Of a stretch of DNA of 54,293 nucleotides, positions 11,507 to 20,467 are shown piece after piece. The stretch is taken from NCBI GenBank assembly GCA_913775795.1, contig CAJYLT010000010.1, positions 1-54,293 on the forward strand, in the 5' to 3' direction. Position 1 is the first letter of the stretch; every line of letters begins with the position of its first letter. This DNA is from an uncultured Sphingomonas sp. GTDB lineage: Bacteria > Pseudomonadota > Alphaproteobacteria > Sphingomonadales > Sphingomonadaceae. The translations under genes were made by a program, and so were the position numbers. The notes below the pieces were generated by a model, which saw nothing but the letters and a program-made list of their open reading frames with translations, did no database searches and had not been told where the DNA came from.

Positions 11507-13192
11507 ATGTCGAACGCTCTCGCAACCCTCCCCCCCGCCATCGTCCAGCCGCTCCGGCAGGCGCAGGGCTTCTTTCAGCAGCCCGCGGTCAAACGCGCAC
11601 TGCCGCTGGTCGCGATCGTCAGCCTGATCGCGGCCGCCGCGCTTGCGTGGATGATGATCGCCCAGCCGCCGCAGCGCGTGCTGTTCCCCAATCTGGGCGA
11701 CGCCGACAAGGCCGCGGTCAGCGAAGCGCTGTCGGCGGCCAATATCGCGTCTGACTTCGACCAGGCGGGTGCGCTCACCGTCGCGGAGGACGACTATCAC
11801 CGTGCGCGGATGCTGCTCGCTGCCCAAGACCTGCCCAAGGCGGCGCCCGGCGGCTACGCGATCCTCGACGAGCTGCCGATGGGCGTCAGCCGCGCGGTCG
11901 AGGGCGAGCGCCTTCGCCAGGCGCGCGAGACCGAACTGGCCCGCTCGATCGGCGAGATCGATGCCGTCATCGACGCGCGCGTCCACCTCGCCACGCCGGA
12001 AGCGTCGGTGTTCGTGCGCGACAATGCCCGACCCTCCGCCAGCGTCATCGTCCGGCTGGAGCCCGGCCGCACGCTGTCCGACAATCAGGTCCGCTCGATC
12101 ACCAACCTCGTTGCCGGTTCCGTGCCCGGCATGAAGACCGACGACGTGACGATCGTCGACCAGATGGGCGCGCTCCTGTCGTCCAAGGACAGCCAGGCCG
12201 GCACCGGCGCGGGCGATGCGCGCATCGACTATCAGCGCCGGGTCGAGGACAAGTTCCGCCTTCAGCTCTCCAAGCTGCTGACGCCGCTGGTCGGCGCGGG
12301 CAATTTCTCGGCCGAGGTGCAGGCCGATGTCGACCTCGACGAGCAGCAGGCGACGCGCGAGAGCTATGACAAGTCGGGCGTAATCCGCGCCGAACAGGGC
12401 AATTGGCAGTCGCCGCAGGCGCCGGCCGGCCAGGCCCCCGGCGGTATCCCCGGCGCGCTGTCGAACACGCCGCCCGCCGCCGCGACGCTGACCAACCCCA
12501 ACAATCCCGCAACCCAGCCCGGTGCCGGCAACAGCACTGCCGCCGGCAAGGCGAGCGAGGAATATGCCCGCACCTACGACCTCGGCAAGGAAGTGTCGGT
12601 CAGCCGTCAGGCCCCCGGCGCGATCAAGCGGCTGTCGGTCGCGGTGCTGCTGCGCGAACCCGCCGGCGCCAAGCCGCGCACCCCGGCCGAAATCCGCCAG
12701 ATCAACGACCTGGTCCGCGCCGCGGTCGGCTATTCGCAGGCCCGCCAGGACCAGGTGACGGTCATCAGCCGCCCCTTCTCGGCCGAAGTGACCGAGGCGG
12801 AGAAGGTCGCGTGGTACGACGCCGCCTGGGTGCCGATGGCCGCGCGCAACGGCACCGCACTCGTCATCGCGCTGCTCGTCCTGTTCGTCGGTATCCGCCC
12901 GATCGTCCGCTCGATCGCGAAGAAGAAGGGCGAGGACAAGCCCGAGGGCGCGATGGCCCTGCCCGCCGCCGATGGCGCCGGCGCCGCCGCGCCCGTGACG
13001 CTGGACGAGGACGGCCAGCCGCTGCCGCCGCCCGCGCCCGACGCCGCTCCCGCCGCCCCCGTCAGCATCGAGATGCTCCAGGGCGCGCGTAGCTATGACG
13101 AGCGGATCGGCATGGTCCGTGGGTTCACCCGCGACAACCCCACCCGCGCCGCACTTGCGGTCCGCGACATGATCCGGGAAGGCGCACAGTGA
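11507..13192 (+). CDS. fliF: Flagellar MS-ring protein FliF
   Basis: 561 residues, normal length. A first membrane helix (about 27-47) is followed by ring-building motifs (FPNLGDADKAAVSEAL; DDYHRARMLLAAQDLP; VDARVHLATPEASVF), a Pro/Ala/Asn-rich low-complexity stretch (about 305-345), a second membrane helix (about 448-465) and a cytosolic tail. The tail end YDERIGMVRGFTRDNPTRAA is the FliG-binding segment. FliF forms the inner-membrane ring on which the C ring and the export gate assemble. The stop overlaps the GTG start of fliG. Confidence 0.97.
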   Translation: MSNALATLPPAIVQPLRQAQGFFQQPAVKRALPLVAIVSLIAAAALAWMMIAQPPQRVLFPNLGDADKAAVSEALSAANIASDFDQAGALTVAEDDYHRARMLLAAQDLPKAAPGGYAILDELPMGVSRAVEGERLRQARETELARSIGEIDAVIDARVHLATPEASVFVRDNARPSASVIVRLEPGRTLSDNQVRSITNLVAGSVPGMKTDDVTIVDQMGALLSSKDSQAGTGAGDARIDYQRRVEDKFRLQLSKLLTPLVGAGNFSAEVQADVDLDEQQATRESYDKSGVIRAEQGNWQSPQAPAGQAPGGIPGALSNTPPAAATLTNPNNPATQPGAGNSTAAGKASEEYARTYDLGKEVSVSRQAPGAIKRLSVAVLLREPAGAKPRTPAEIRQINDLVRAAVGYSQARQDQVTVISRPFSAEVTEAEKVAWYDAAWVPMAARNGTALVIALLVLFVGIRPIVRSIAKKKGEDKPEGAMALPAADGAGAAAPVTLDEDGQPLPPPAPDAAPAAPVSIEMLQGARSYDERIGMVRGFTRDNPTRAALAVRDMIREGAQ

Positions 13193-14196
13193 TCGAGCCC
13201 CCGCGCCAGTTCTCCGGCACCGAGCGTGCCGCGGTGCTGATGATGCTCGTCGGCGAGGAGGAGGCAGCCGCCATCCTCCAGAAGCTCGAGCCCGAGGAAG
13301 TCCGCCAGCTCGGCAAGGCGATGTTCGCCGTCGCCGATGTGAGCGAGGAGGAGGTAGAGCACGTCCTCGACGATTTCGTGGCGCACGCCCGCGAGCGCAC
13401 CGCGATCGGCTTCGACCCTCGCCCGAAGATCGAGGGGATGATGAACAAGGCGCTCGGCCCCGAAAAGGCCGACAGCGTGCTCGCCCGCATCACGCCGGCC
13501 GAGGCAGCGTGCGCGATCGACCTGCTCGACTGGCTCGACGCGGGCGAGATCGCCAGCCTGATCGAGACCGAGCATCCGCAGATCGCCGCCGTCCTGATCG
13601 CCAACCTCGACCCCGCGATCGCCGCGCAGGTGCTGGAAATCCTGCCCGAGGCGCTTCAGCCGCAGATCCTGCACCGCGTCGCCCGCCTGGGGCCGATCAC
13701 GCCCGAGGCGATCGAGACGCTGAAGACCGCGCTCTCCAACCGGATCGGCCAGTCGCAGTCCGCCGCGGGCCTCCAGCTCGGCGGGACCAAGGACGCCGCC
13801 AAGATCCTGTCGAGCGCGCGCAAGGCGACCGAAGCGCGCGTCATGCCCAAGCTCGCCAAGATCGACCGCGACGTCGCCAAGGCGATCGAGGAGGCGATGT
13901 TCGTGTTCGAGAACCTGCTCGACATGGACGACAAGAATATCGGCGTGCTCATCCGCAACGTCGAGACCGACCTGCTCGTCCGCGCGCTGAAGGGCATCGA
14001 CGAGGCGGGCCGCAACCGCTTCCTCGGCTGCATGTCGGCGCGCGCCGCCGACGGCATCCGCGACGAGATGGAAGCACGCGGGCCGATGCGCCTCACCGAG
14101 GTCCTCGACGCGCAAAAGGCGATCATCGCCACCGCGCGCCAGCTCGCCAAGGACGGCACGATCATGATGGGCGGGGGCGAGGACGATTATGTCTGA
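13189..14196 (+). CDS. fliG: Flagellar motor switch protein FliG
   Basis: 335 residues starting at GTG, with a GTGA overlap with fliF. All three FliG domains are present: an N-terminal FliF-binding domain (FSGTERAAVLMMLVGEEEAA), a middle domain (IETEHPQIAAVLIANLDP, the EHPQ motif) and a C-terminal motor-torque domain (FVFENLLDMDDKNIGVLIRNVE, with the charged residues that face the stator). It links the MS ring to FliM and transmits rotation. It overlaps fliH by eight bases. Confidence 0.97.
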   Translation: MIEPPRQFSGTERAAVLMMLVGEEEAAAILQKLEPEEVRQLGKAMFAVADVSEEEVEHVLDDFVAHARERTAIGFDPRPKIEGMMNKALGPEKADSVLARITPAEAACAIDLLDWLDAGEIASLIETEHPQIAAVLIANLDPAIAAQVLEILPEALQPQILHRVARLGPITPEAIETLKTALSNRIGQSQSAAGLQLGGTKDAAKILSSARKATEARVMPKLAKIDRDVAKAIEEAMFVFENLLDMDDKNIGVLIRNVETDLLVRALKGIDEAGRNRFLGCMSARAADGIRDEMEARGPMRLTEVLDAQKAIIATARQLAKDGTIMMGGGEDDYV

Positions 14197-14935
14197 GGCG
14201 TTTGCAGATACCGGCCGCTTCGCGATGGGCGGCTTTCCCTTCGCCGCGGGCTTCGCGGGCCGTCACGCCGATATCGGCGATGCGCTGCGCCGTGCCTTCT
14301 CGCCGCCGCCGGGCTTTGCGCCGACGCCGCCGGGTCGCCCGGTAGAGCCAGCGCCTGTGCCGCAGCCGACAGCGGATGGCCCGAGGCATTTCCACCCCGC
14401 CGACCGCGACGCCGGCACGGCCGATGGCTGGGACCCGTTCGCCGCGCCTGTCGACCCCGTCGCGATCGCCCGCGCGGAGGGCTATGACGAGGGCCTGCGC
14501 GCCGCGACCGACGAGGCGACGGCCGAGCGCACCCGCGACATGGCGCTGATGGATCAGCTTGCCCGCGCGATCACCAGCGCCGCCTGGCTCGACCGCGACC
14601 AGTTCGCGCAGCGCCTGCGCCAGACCGTGCTCGCGCTGGTCGGCAACCTCGTCGACGAGGCCGGCATCGACGGCGCACGCATGGCCGCGCGGGTCACGGC
14701 CGCCACCGACCTGCTCGCCGACAGCGCCGAGGCGGCGATGCTGCGCCTCAATCCCGCCGATCTGCCGCTGGTCGAGGGGCGCCTGCCCAAGACCGTCTTT
14801 CCCGTGGGCGACGCGACCATCGCGCGCGGCGCCTTCAGCCTCGAGGCCGCATCGACCATTGTCGAGGACGGACCGGCGCGCTGGCTCGAGCAGCTGAGCC
14901 AGGCAATCGATCAGGTGCCGCTGCCCAAATGCTGA
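14189..14935 (+). CDS. fliH: Flagellar assembly protein FliH
   Basis: 248 residues. The N-terminal third is Pro/Ala/Gly-rich and poorly conserved. The C-terminal part (about 120-245) is helical and ends in the FliH/HrpE-type domain (LRLNPADLPLVEG, then GAFSLEAASTIVEDGPARWLE). FliH dimers bind and restrain the FliI ATPase and tether it to the C ring. Identity rests on the C-terminal pattern and on the position between fliG and fliI. It overlaps both neighbours (8 and 7 bases). Confidence 0.88.
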   Translation: MSEAFADTGRFAMGGFPFAAGFAGRHADIGDALRRAFSPPPGFAPTPPGRPVEPAPVPQPTADGPRHFHPADRDAGTADGWDPFAAPVDPVAIARAEGYDEGLRAATDEATAERTRDMALMDQLARAITSAAWLDRDQFAQRLRQTVLALVGNLVDEAGIDGARMAARVTAATDLLADSAEAAMLRLNPADLPLVEGRLPKTVFPVGDATIARGAFSLEAASTIVEDGPARWLEQLSQAIDQVPLPKC

Positions 14936-16260
14936 CCCGCTTCGCCGACGATTATCTGGGGGCGATCGGCGCCGCCGGCTTCGCGCCGCGCCCGCGCGTG
15001 TCGGGCCGCCTGGCTTCCTATGACGGCCTGCTGATGGAAGCGGTCGGTCTGTCGCTGCCGGTCGGCACCGTCTGCGAAATCGGGGAGGGTTCGGCCCGCG
15101 TCGAGGCCGAGGTGATCGGCTTTCGCGGCCCCCGCACGCTGCTCATGAACCTCGGCGGTCCCGCCGCCCTCCTGCCGCAGGCGCCCGTCCGCCCGATCGG
15201 CCCGCCGGGCGAGGCCGAAGTTGGCCCGGCCCTGCTCGGCCGCGTCGTCGAAGGCGCTGGCAAGCCGATCGACGGGCTCGGCCCGATCCGCGGCGCGGGG
15301 CGCTGGCCGCTCGCCGGCAAGCTCCAGTCGCCGCTCGACCGCGGGCGCGTGCTCGAACCGCTCGACGTGGGCGTCCGCGCGATCAACGGCCTGCTGACGA
15401 TCGGCCAGGGCCAGCGCGTCGGCATCATGGCGGGCTCGGGCGTCGGCAAGTCGGTGCTGCTCGGCATGATGGTCCGCGCGGCGCAGGCCGACGTGATCGT
15501 CATCGGCCTGATTGGCGAGCGCAGCCGCGAGGTCGCCGACTTCCTCGAGACCAAGGTGGCCGGCGCCGCCCGCGCGCGCAGCGTCGTCGTCGCCGTGCCC
15601 GCCAACCACTCGCCCGTCCTGCGCATCCGCGGTGCCCTGCGCGCCACCGCGATCGCCGAGGCGTTCCGCGCGGAGGGCAAGAAGGTCCTGCTCATCATGG
15701 ATTCGCTGACCCGCGTCGCGCATGCGGGGCGCGAGATCGGCCTCGCGCTCGGCGAGCCGGCGTCGGCGCGCGGCTATCCCCCCAGCGCCATCGCGATGCT
15801 GCCCAGCCTGATCGAGCGGGCGGGCACCTGCGTCTCCTCGGGCGGGTCGATCACCGCCATCTATACCGTGCTGGCCGATGGCGACGACGGCAACGATCCC
15901 GTGGTCGATTCGGCACGCTCGATCCTCGACGGGCATATCGTCCTCGGCCGCGCGCTGGCCGAGCGGGGCATCTATCCGGCGATCGACGTCGGCCCCTCGG
16001 TCAGTCGCGTGATGACCGATATCGTGCCGCGCGAGCATGTGCTTGCGGCCCGGACGCTGCGCCGTCACCTCGCCACCTATGAGGAAAATCGCGACCTCGT
16101 GCTGATGGGCGCCTATCGCGCGGGGGCGGACCCGGCGATCGACGCCGCCATCGCCGCACACGGCGCGGTCCTCGAATATATCCGCCAGGATGCGCACGAG
16201 ATCGTGAGCCTCGAGGATGCCGTGACCGAGCTCACCGGCGTGTTCGGCGATGCCGGCTGA
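14929..16260 (+). CDS. fliI: Flagellar export ATPase FliI
   Basis: 443 residues, an F1-beta-like ATPase. Walker A GSGVGKS is at residues 169-175 (Lys174) and Walker B is VLLIMDSLTRVAHAGREI. The family phrase GYPPSAIAMLPSLIERAG and the C-terminal DVGPSVSRVM follow. It energises unfolding and delivery of flagellar export substrates with FliH and FliJ, which flank it. The start overlaps the fliH stop, and the 3' end overlaps fliJ by 11 bases. Confidence 0.97.
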   Translation: MLTRFADDYLGAIGAAGFAPRPRVSGRLASYDGLLMEAVGLSLPVGTVCEIGEGSARVEAEVIGFRGPRTLLMNLGGPAALLPQAPVRPIGPPGEAEVGPALLGRVVEGAGKPIDGLGPIRGAGRWPLAGKLQSPLDRGRVLEPLDVGVRAINGLLTIGQGQRVGIMAGSGVGKSVLLGMMVRAAQADVIVIGLIGERSREVADFLETKVAGAARARSVVVAVPANHSPVLRIRGALRATAIAEAFRAEGKKVLLIMDSLTRVAHAGREIGLALGEPASARGYPPSAIAMLPSLIERAGTCVSSGGSITAIYTVLADGDDGNDPVVDSARSILDGHIVLGRALAERGIYPAIDVGPSVSRVMTDIVPREHVLAARTLRRHLATYEENRDLVLMGAYRAGADPAIDAAIAAHGAVLEYIRQDAHEIVSLEDAVTELTGVFGDAG

Positions 16261-16681
16261 CGCGAAGAAACTGTCGCGCATCCTGCGCGTCCGCACGCTC
16301 CAGCTCGGCCTGACCCGCGCGGACGAGGCGCGCGCGGTCGACCGCGTCGCAAGTGAGCTGGCGCTGCGCGACCGCATCGCCAGGCTGGCGGACGAGGTGG
16401 CGCCGACGCCCTCCCCCCAGCCCGCCGATTCGCTGAGCTTCGCCGCCGCCGCGCACTATCGCGAGCGGCTGCACCAGTCGGCGCAGGCCGCGCAGACGCG
16501 CGTCACCGCCGCGCATGACGGCCTGGCCCACGCCCAGGCCGCCACGCGGGAGGCGCAGCGCGACCAGAGCGCGGTCGAGAAGCTGATCGTCCGTGCCGAT
16601 CATGCCGCGGCATTGAAGGCGATCCGCGCGCTCGAATCGCTGCCGCCGGGGCGCGGGCCGAAACGGCACGATCCTTGCTGA
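16250..16681 (+). CDS. fliJ: FliJ-like flagellar export protein
   Basis: 143 residues, almost entirely charged helix with Arg/Ala/Glu/Gln spacing typical of an antiparallel coiled coil (about 5-55 and 65-130). Sequence motifs are weak, so identity comes mainly from the coiled-coil form, the size and the place directly after fliI, with an overlapping start. FliJ is the stalk-like subunit of the export ATPase complex and couples it to FlhA. The last 15 residues are Pro/Arg-rich and likely disordered. Confidence 0.78.
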   Translation: MPADAKKLSRILRVRTLQLGLTRADEARAVDRVASELALRDRIARLADEVAPTPSPQPADSLSFAAAAHYRERLHQSAQAAQTRVTAAHDGLAHAQAATREAQRDQSAVEKLIVRADHAAALKAIRALESLPPGRGPKRHDPC

Positions 16682-16696
16682 TCGTTCGGGCGAACC

Positions 16697-18301
16697 ATGC
16701 CCGACGCCATTTCGCCCCCTCTTTCAACCGCGCTTACCGCGCCGACGTCCGCAATTTCCCCGCCCGGCAAGCCGGTTGCGGGTGACTTCGACGCGCTGAT
16801 CGCGGCGAACAAGCCGGCAAAGGCCAGGCCGGAGGCGCCGCTCACCGTAGCCGCGCTCGTCGCCGATCCCTCATCGCCCGCCGATCTCGCCCCCGCGACC
16901 GCCGATCCACCGGTCGCAACCCCGCCGCCGCCCTCGCCCGAACTCGCGCGGCCAGCGCCCCGGCAAGCGCATGCCGCAACCGGCAAGAGCTTGCCGCCCG
17001 CCCGCCCGGCAGCGCGTGCGGGCACGCCCGTGACGGACGAGGGCGAAGAGCCGGCCGCGACCGACGACACCTCGGAAGCTGGCGAAACCCTGGCGGCGGC
17101 GCTGCCGAACTCACAACCGCCGCCGCCCGTTCCGACACCCGATCCCCGCCGAGAGGTTGCCGCAGCAATCCCCGCCGCGACCAGCGGTACGGATGGGATC
17201 GTCGCCCTCACGATGCATCGCGAGTCTCGAGCCGACGCGCCCGATCGCGCGCTGCCGTCCCTCGCGCAGCCTACGCTCGCACCGCTTGTCGCGCCGTCAG
17301 CGCTTGGGCCGGATGCCACGCGAGCCCTCGATCTGCCGCCGAACGAGCCTGCACCTCAACCGTCGCTCGCCATCGCCGCGCCGGTGGATGCGGGGCGCCT
17401 GCCGGTCGCGGCGACGCTCGGTGCAGACCGCGAAGCAATTACCGCCCCCGCGCTGGCAGCCGCGCGTGATACGGCGGCGGCTTCCGGACAGGGCACCATG
17501 CCGACAGCGGCGCTGGCGGTCGACAGCACGGCACCGGCGATCCGCGGCCCCTTGTCGCTCGCGCCGGCACAGGCCGTGGTGGCCCCTCCCCCCGGCATCC
17601 CGATTTCACTGGCCGCAGGGCCCCCCGTGTCCCCGACGATCGCGTCTGTCGCGGCCCCGACGCGCACCCGGTCGCCGGCCGCAGCCGACCCGCGCGTACC
17701 GCTTGCGCGCACGCCCGCTCCCGCGTTGTCGAACAGCCGGCCGACCTCGGCAGAAGCGACCGATCGTCTGCTGCGCGCGCGGCCCAACACCGCCTTCGCC
17801 TCCAGCCCGGTCGCCGCCACCGCCGACGCGTCGCTCGTGGTCGCCCAGACCGTTCCTGCGCAGCCGGCCGCGCCGGCGGAAGCGGCGACGGGCACGCCGC
17901 CACCGATCGACACGCAGGCGCGCGAGTGGCGCACGCAGATGCTCGATCGGATCGACCATTTCGCCGCCGCCGCACCGACGCACGGCCGCGAGACGCACAT
18001 CCGGCTCTCGCCCGACGCGCTGGGCGAAGTCGCCGTTCGGCTGAAGGAAACCGATCGCGGGATCGAGGTCGTGGTGGAGGCCGCGCCGGAGGCTCGCGCC
18101 TTGCTGGCGGAGGCCGCACCGCGGCTGACCGAGCTCGCCGAATCGCGCGGCCTTCGCCTGACGATGAGCCAGCCGGGCACCGGCGAGGGAAGCGGCGACC
18201 GGCCGCAGCACCCGCGCCAGCAGGCCGACGCACCCATTCCGAACCGGCGCGCCGCCCCGCGCGGCGCCGCCGACACGCCAACCGACGAACGAATCGCCTG
18301 A
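16697..18301 (+). CDS. fliK: Flagellar hook-length control protein FliK
   Basis: 534 residues. About 410 residues are Pro/Ala/Thr-rich and without recognisable domains, which suits the flexible ruler part of FliK. The conserved C-terminal domain (about 430-500) has ETHIRLSPDALGEVAVRLKE followed by a short beta/alpha region that matches the FliK switch domain. FliK measures the hook during export and then acts on FlhB to change substrate class. The N-terminal length can vary widely between species, so only the tail is diagnostic. fliL begins 16 bases after it. Confidence 0.87.
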   Translation: MPDAISPPLSTALTAPTSAISPPGKPVAGDFDALIAANKPAKARPEAPLTVAALVADPSSPADLAPATADPPVATPPPPSPELARPAPRQAHAATGKSLPPARPAARAGTPVTDEGEEPAATDDTSEAGETLAAALPNSQPPPPVPTPDPRREVAAAIPAATSGTDGIVALTMHRESRADAPDRALPSLAQPTLAPLVAPSALGPDATRALDLPPNEPAPQPSLAIAAPVDAGRLPVAATLGADREAITAPALAAARDTAAASGQGTMPTAALAVDSTAPAIRGPLSLAPAQAVVAPPPGIPISLAAGPPVSPTIASVAAPTRTRSPAAADPRVPLARTPAPALSNSRPTSAEATDRLLRARPNTAFASSPVAATADASLVVAQTVPAQPAAPAEAATGTPPPIDTQAREWRTQMLDRIDHFAAAAPTHGRETHIRLSPDALGEVAVRLKETDRGIEVVVEAAPEARALLAEAAPRLTELAESRGLRLTMSQPGTGEGSGDRPQHPRQQADAPIPNRRAAPRGAADTPTDERIA

Positions 18302-18317
18302 ACGGGGGGACTGACCG

Positions 18318-18938
18318 ATGAGCGATGCCAAGGACGACAAGGCCGATGCGCCCAAGAAGAAGGGCGGCAAGAAGAAATGGATTCTGATCGGGGTCGGCGC
18401 GCTGATCCTGGCCGGCGGCGGCGTCGGCGGCGGCCTCTATGCCACCGGCATGATCGGCGGCAGCGGCGGCACGCATGAAGAGAAGAAGAAGGACGTGCCG
18501 CACCTCGTCCCCAAGAGCGAGCAGAAATATGCCGGTTCCGGCGAGGGCGGCGAAGGTGGCGGCGAGGGCGCGAGCGCCAGTGCCGGGGGCGGCGAGGGCG
18601 GTGAAGGTGCTGCCGATGCCAACGCCTCGTCCTATTACACCTTCGACAAGGAGTTCACCTCGAACCTCCTCGACAGCGTCCACTTCATCCAGGTCGGGAT
18701 CGCGGTGTCGACCCCCTATGACGAGAAGGTCATCACCAACCTAAAGACGCACGAGATCGCCGTCCGCTCGGCGATCCTGATGGCGCTCACCGAAACCGAC
18801 GAGGAGCAGGTGTTCACCCCCGCCGGCAAGCAGCAGCTCCAGAAGCGGCTGGTCAAGGCGATCAACGACACGCTCAAGGAAAAGGAAGGGTTCGGCGGGG
18901 TCGGTAACGTCTACTTTACCAATTTCGTTGTTCAGTGA
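18318..18938 (+). CDS. fliL: Flagellar basal body-associated protein FliL
   Basis: 206 residues. A short Lys-rich cytosolic start is followed by one membrane helix (about 22-45, Gly-rich), a low-complexity Gly/Glu/Ala linker (about 70-100) and a periplasmic domain with YYTFDKEFTSNLLDS and the end VGNVYFTNFVVQ, typical of FliL. FliL surrounds the stator units and supports torque. A GGGGGGA ribosome binding site lies upstream of the ATG. The glycine/glutamate linker is longer than in many FliL proteins. Confidence 0.93.
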   Translation: MSDAKDDKADAPKKKGGKKKWILIGVGALILAGGGVGGGLYATGMIGGSGGTHEEKKKDVPHLVPKSEQKYAGSGEGGEGGGEGASASAGGGEGGEGAADANASSYYTFDKEFTSNLLDSVHFIQVGIAVSTPYDEKVITNLKTHEIAVRSAILMALTETDEEQVFTPAGKQQLQKRLVKAINDTLKEKEGFGGVGNVYFTNFVVQ

Positions 18939-18944
18939 ACGTCG

Positions 18945-19907
18945 ATGGTTAACACGGCTTCAGGAACCGCGAACGAGCGGCGACAGCGCCCCCGGCGGGA
19001 CGCGGCCCATGCCGCGGCGCTGGGCGTCGCCAACCTGAACCCGTTCGGCGACCTGCACACGCTCCAGCATCTGTCGGCGCGGTTCGCGCGCGGACTTCGC
19101 CACGTATTCGAGCCGATTCTCCGCCGCGCGACGCGAAGCTGGGCCGAACCGCTCAGCGTGATGCGCTTTGCCGACTATGTGGCCGAGCGGCCCAAGGTGC
19201 TGACCGCCTGGCTGCCGCTGGCGATTCGCCCGGCGGGCAGCCCCGTCACCGGCCACGCGCTGCTGGTGATGGACGGGCGCTTCACGCTCGAGATGCTGGA
19301 CCTCTATTTCGGCGGGCTCGGCGAAGCGCCGCCGGTGCTGCCCACCGAATTCTCGCCCGCGGCAGAGGCGCTGGTCGAGCGGCTGGGCCGTTCGATCGCC
19401 GAGCCGCTCGCCGCCGCATGGGAGCCCGTCTCGCGCATCGACCTGACGCCCGGCCGGGTGGAGATCAACGCGGCGATGCTGTCGGACTTCGATGCCGAGG
19501 ACGCGGTGATCGTCACCCGCTTCGGCATCGCCGCGGCCAGCGACAAGCCCGTCTTCGTCGATCTCGTCTATCCGGTCGCGGCGCTGAAGCCGATCGGCGC
19601 CTCGCTCAACGCGCGCGTCCACGGGCGCACCGCCGATCCCGAACCGAAGTGGCGCAACGGCCTGACCCGCGCGGCGATGGGCGTCCGCTTCCCCGTCCGT
19701 TCCGTGCTGGCCGAGCCGACCATGTCGCTCGGCGCGCTGATGGAACTGAAGGAAGGCGACATCATCCCGGTCAGCTTCGGCCAGTTCGTGCCGATCATGG
19801 TCGGCACACACCGGCTCGGCACCGGCGTCGTCGGCACCCAGAACGGCAAGGCCGCGATCTGCATCCATCATCTCGAACAGCTCGATCTAGAGGACGAACA
19901 TCCATGA
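18945..19907 (+). CDS. fliM: Flagellar motor switch protein FliM
   Basis: 320 residues. The middle CheC-like domain (about 65-225) and the C-terminal SpoA/FliN-like domain (about 240-310; VRSVLAEPTMSLGALMELKE, then GDIIPVSFG) are clear. The N-terminal segment does not show an obvious CheY-binding LSQxEIDALL motif, only a basic stretch. FliM forms the middle of the C ring and with FliG sets the rotation direction. The stop overlaps the fliN start (ATGA). Confidence 0.94.
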   Translation: MVNTASGTANERRQRPRRDAAHAAALGVANLNPFGDLHTLQHLSARFARGLRHVFEPILRRATRSWAEPLSVMRFADYVAERPKVLTAWLPLAIRPAGSPVTGHALLVMDGRFTLEMLDLYFGGLGEAPPVLPTEFSPAAEALVERLGRSIAEPLAAAWEPVSRIDLTPGRVEINAAMLSDFDAEDAVIVTRFGIAAASDKPVFVDLVYPVAALKPIGASLNARVHGRTADPEPKWRNGLTRAAMGVRFPVRSVLAEPTMSLGALMELKEGDIIPVSFGQFVPIMVGTHRLGTGVVGTQNGKAAICIHHLEQLDLEDEHP

Positions 19908-20209
19908 ACGACATGACCGGCGGCTTTGCCCAGGATGCGCCGCTCAGCCCCGGCGTGGCCGCCAATTTCCGGCTGCTCCAGGACGTCGACGTCAAGCTGA
20001 CGGTTGAGATCGGCTCGACCAGCCTGACACTGCGCGAACTGCTCGCGCTCGGCGAATCCAGCGTGATCGAGCTCGACCGGCAGGCGAACGAGCTGCTCGA
20101 CGTGTTCGTCAACGGCACGCTGATCGGCCGGGGCGAGGTGGTGACCGTCGGCGACCGCTTCGGCGTGCGCATGACCGAGCTGGTCAGCCCCGAGCGCCGG
20201 GTCCGCTGA
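19904..20209 (+). CDS. fliN: Flagellar motor switch protein FliN
   Basis: 101 residues from the ATG at 19904, which overlaps the fliM stop. The longer upstream frame is antiparallel to nothing real and is just fliM read in another frame. The SpoA domain covers residues 25-100 (DVDVKLTVEIGSTSLTLREL, then GSVIELDR-like and NGTLIGRGEVVTVGDRFGVR). FliN forms the base of the C ring and receives FliH/FliI-bound cargo. fliO follows after six bases. Confidence 0.96.
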   Translation: MNDMTGGFAQDAPLSPGVAANFRLLQDVDVKLTVEIGSTSLTLRELLALGESSVIELDRQANELLDVFVNGTLIGRGEVVTVGDRFGVRMTELVSPERRVR

Positions 20210-20215
20210 CGCGCC

Positions 20216-20467
20216 ATGATGTGGTCCTACATTCTCAAGCTGGTCGTGCTGCTGCCGCTGGTCTGCGGCCTGCTCATCGGCTGTCTCTATCTCTGGCGCC
20301 GGCTGGAGGCGCGGATGCCCGGCAATCAGGGCGAGCGGATGCTCAAGGTGCGCGAGACGATGATGGTCTCGACCGGCACCAAGCTCGCCGTGCTCGAGTT
20401 CGAGGGGCGCCGCCTGCTCGTCTCGGTCAGCCGCGCGGGCGTGACCCTGATCGACAAGGCCGAATGA
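20216..20467 (+). CDS. fliO: FliO-like flagellar biosynthesis protein
   Basis: 83 residues: one N-terminal membrane helix (about 5-26) and a small cytosolic domain with KVRETMMVSTGTKLAVLEFE and LLVSVSRAGVTLIDK, which resembles the FliO core. FliO helps assemble the FliP ring of the export gate. It is short compared with enteric FliO (about 120 residues). Identity rests on this pattern plus the invariant position between fliN and fliP. The start could equally be the ATG one codon later. The stop overlaps the fliP start. Confidence 0.85.
   Translation: MMWSYILKLVVLLPLVCGLLIGCLYLWRRLEARMPGNQGERMLKVRETMMVSTGTKLAVLEFEGRRLLVSVSRAGVTLIDKAE

Noticed and set aside
14911..16377. 488-codon minus-strand frame opposite fliI
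   Set aside because: Shadow of a strongly conserved ATPase gene.
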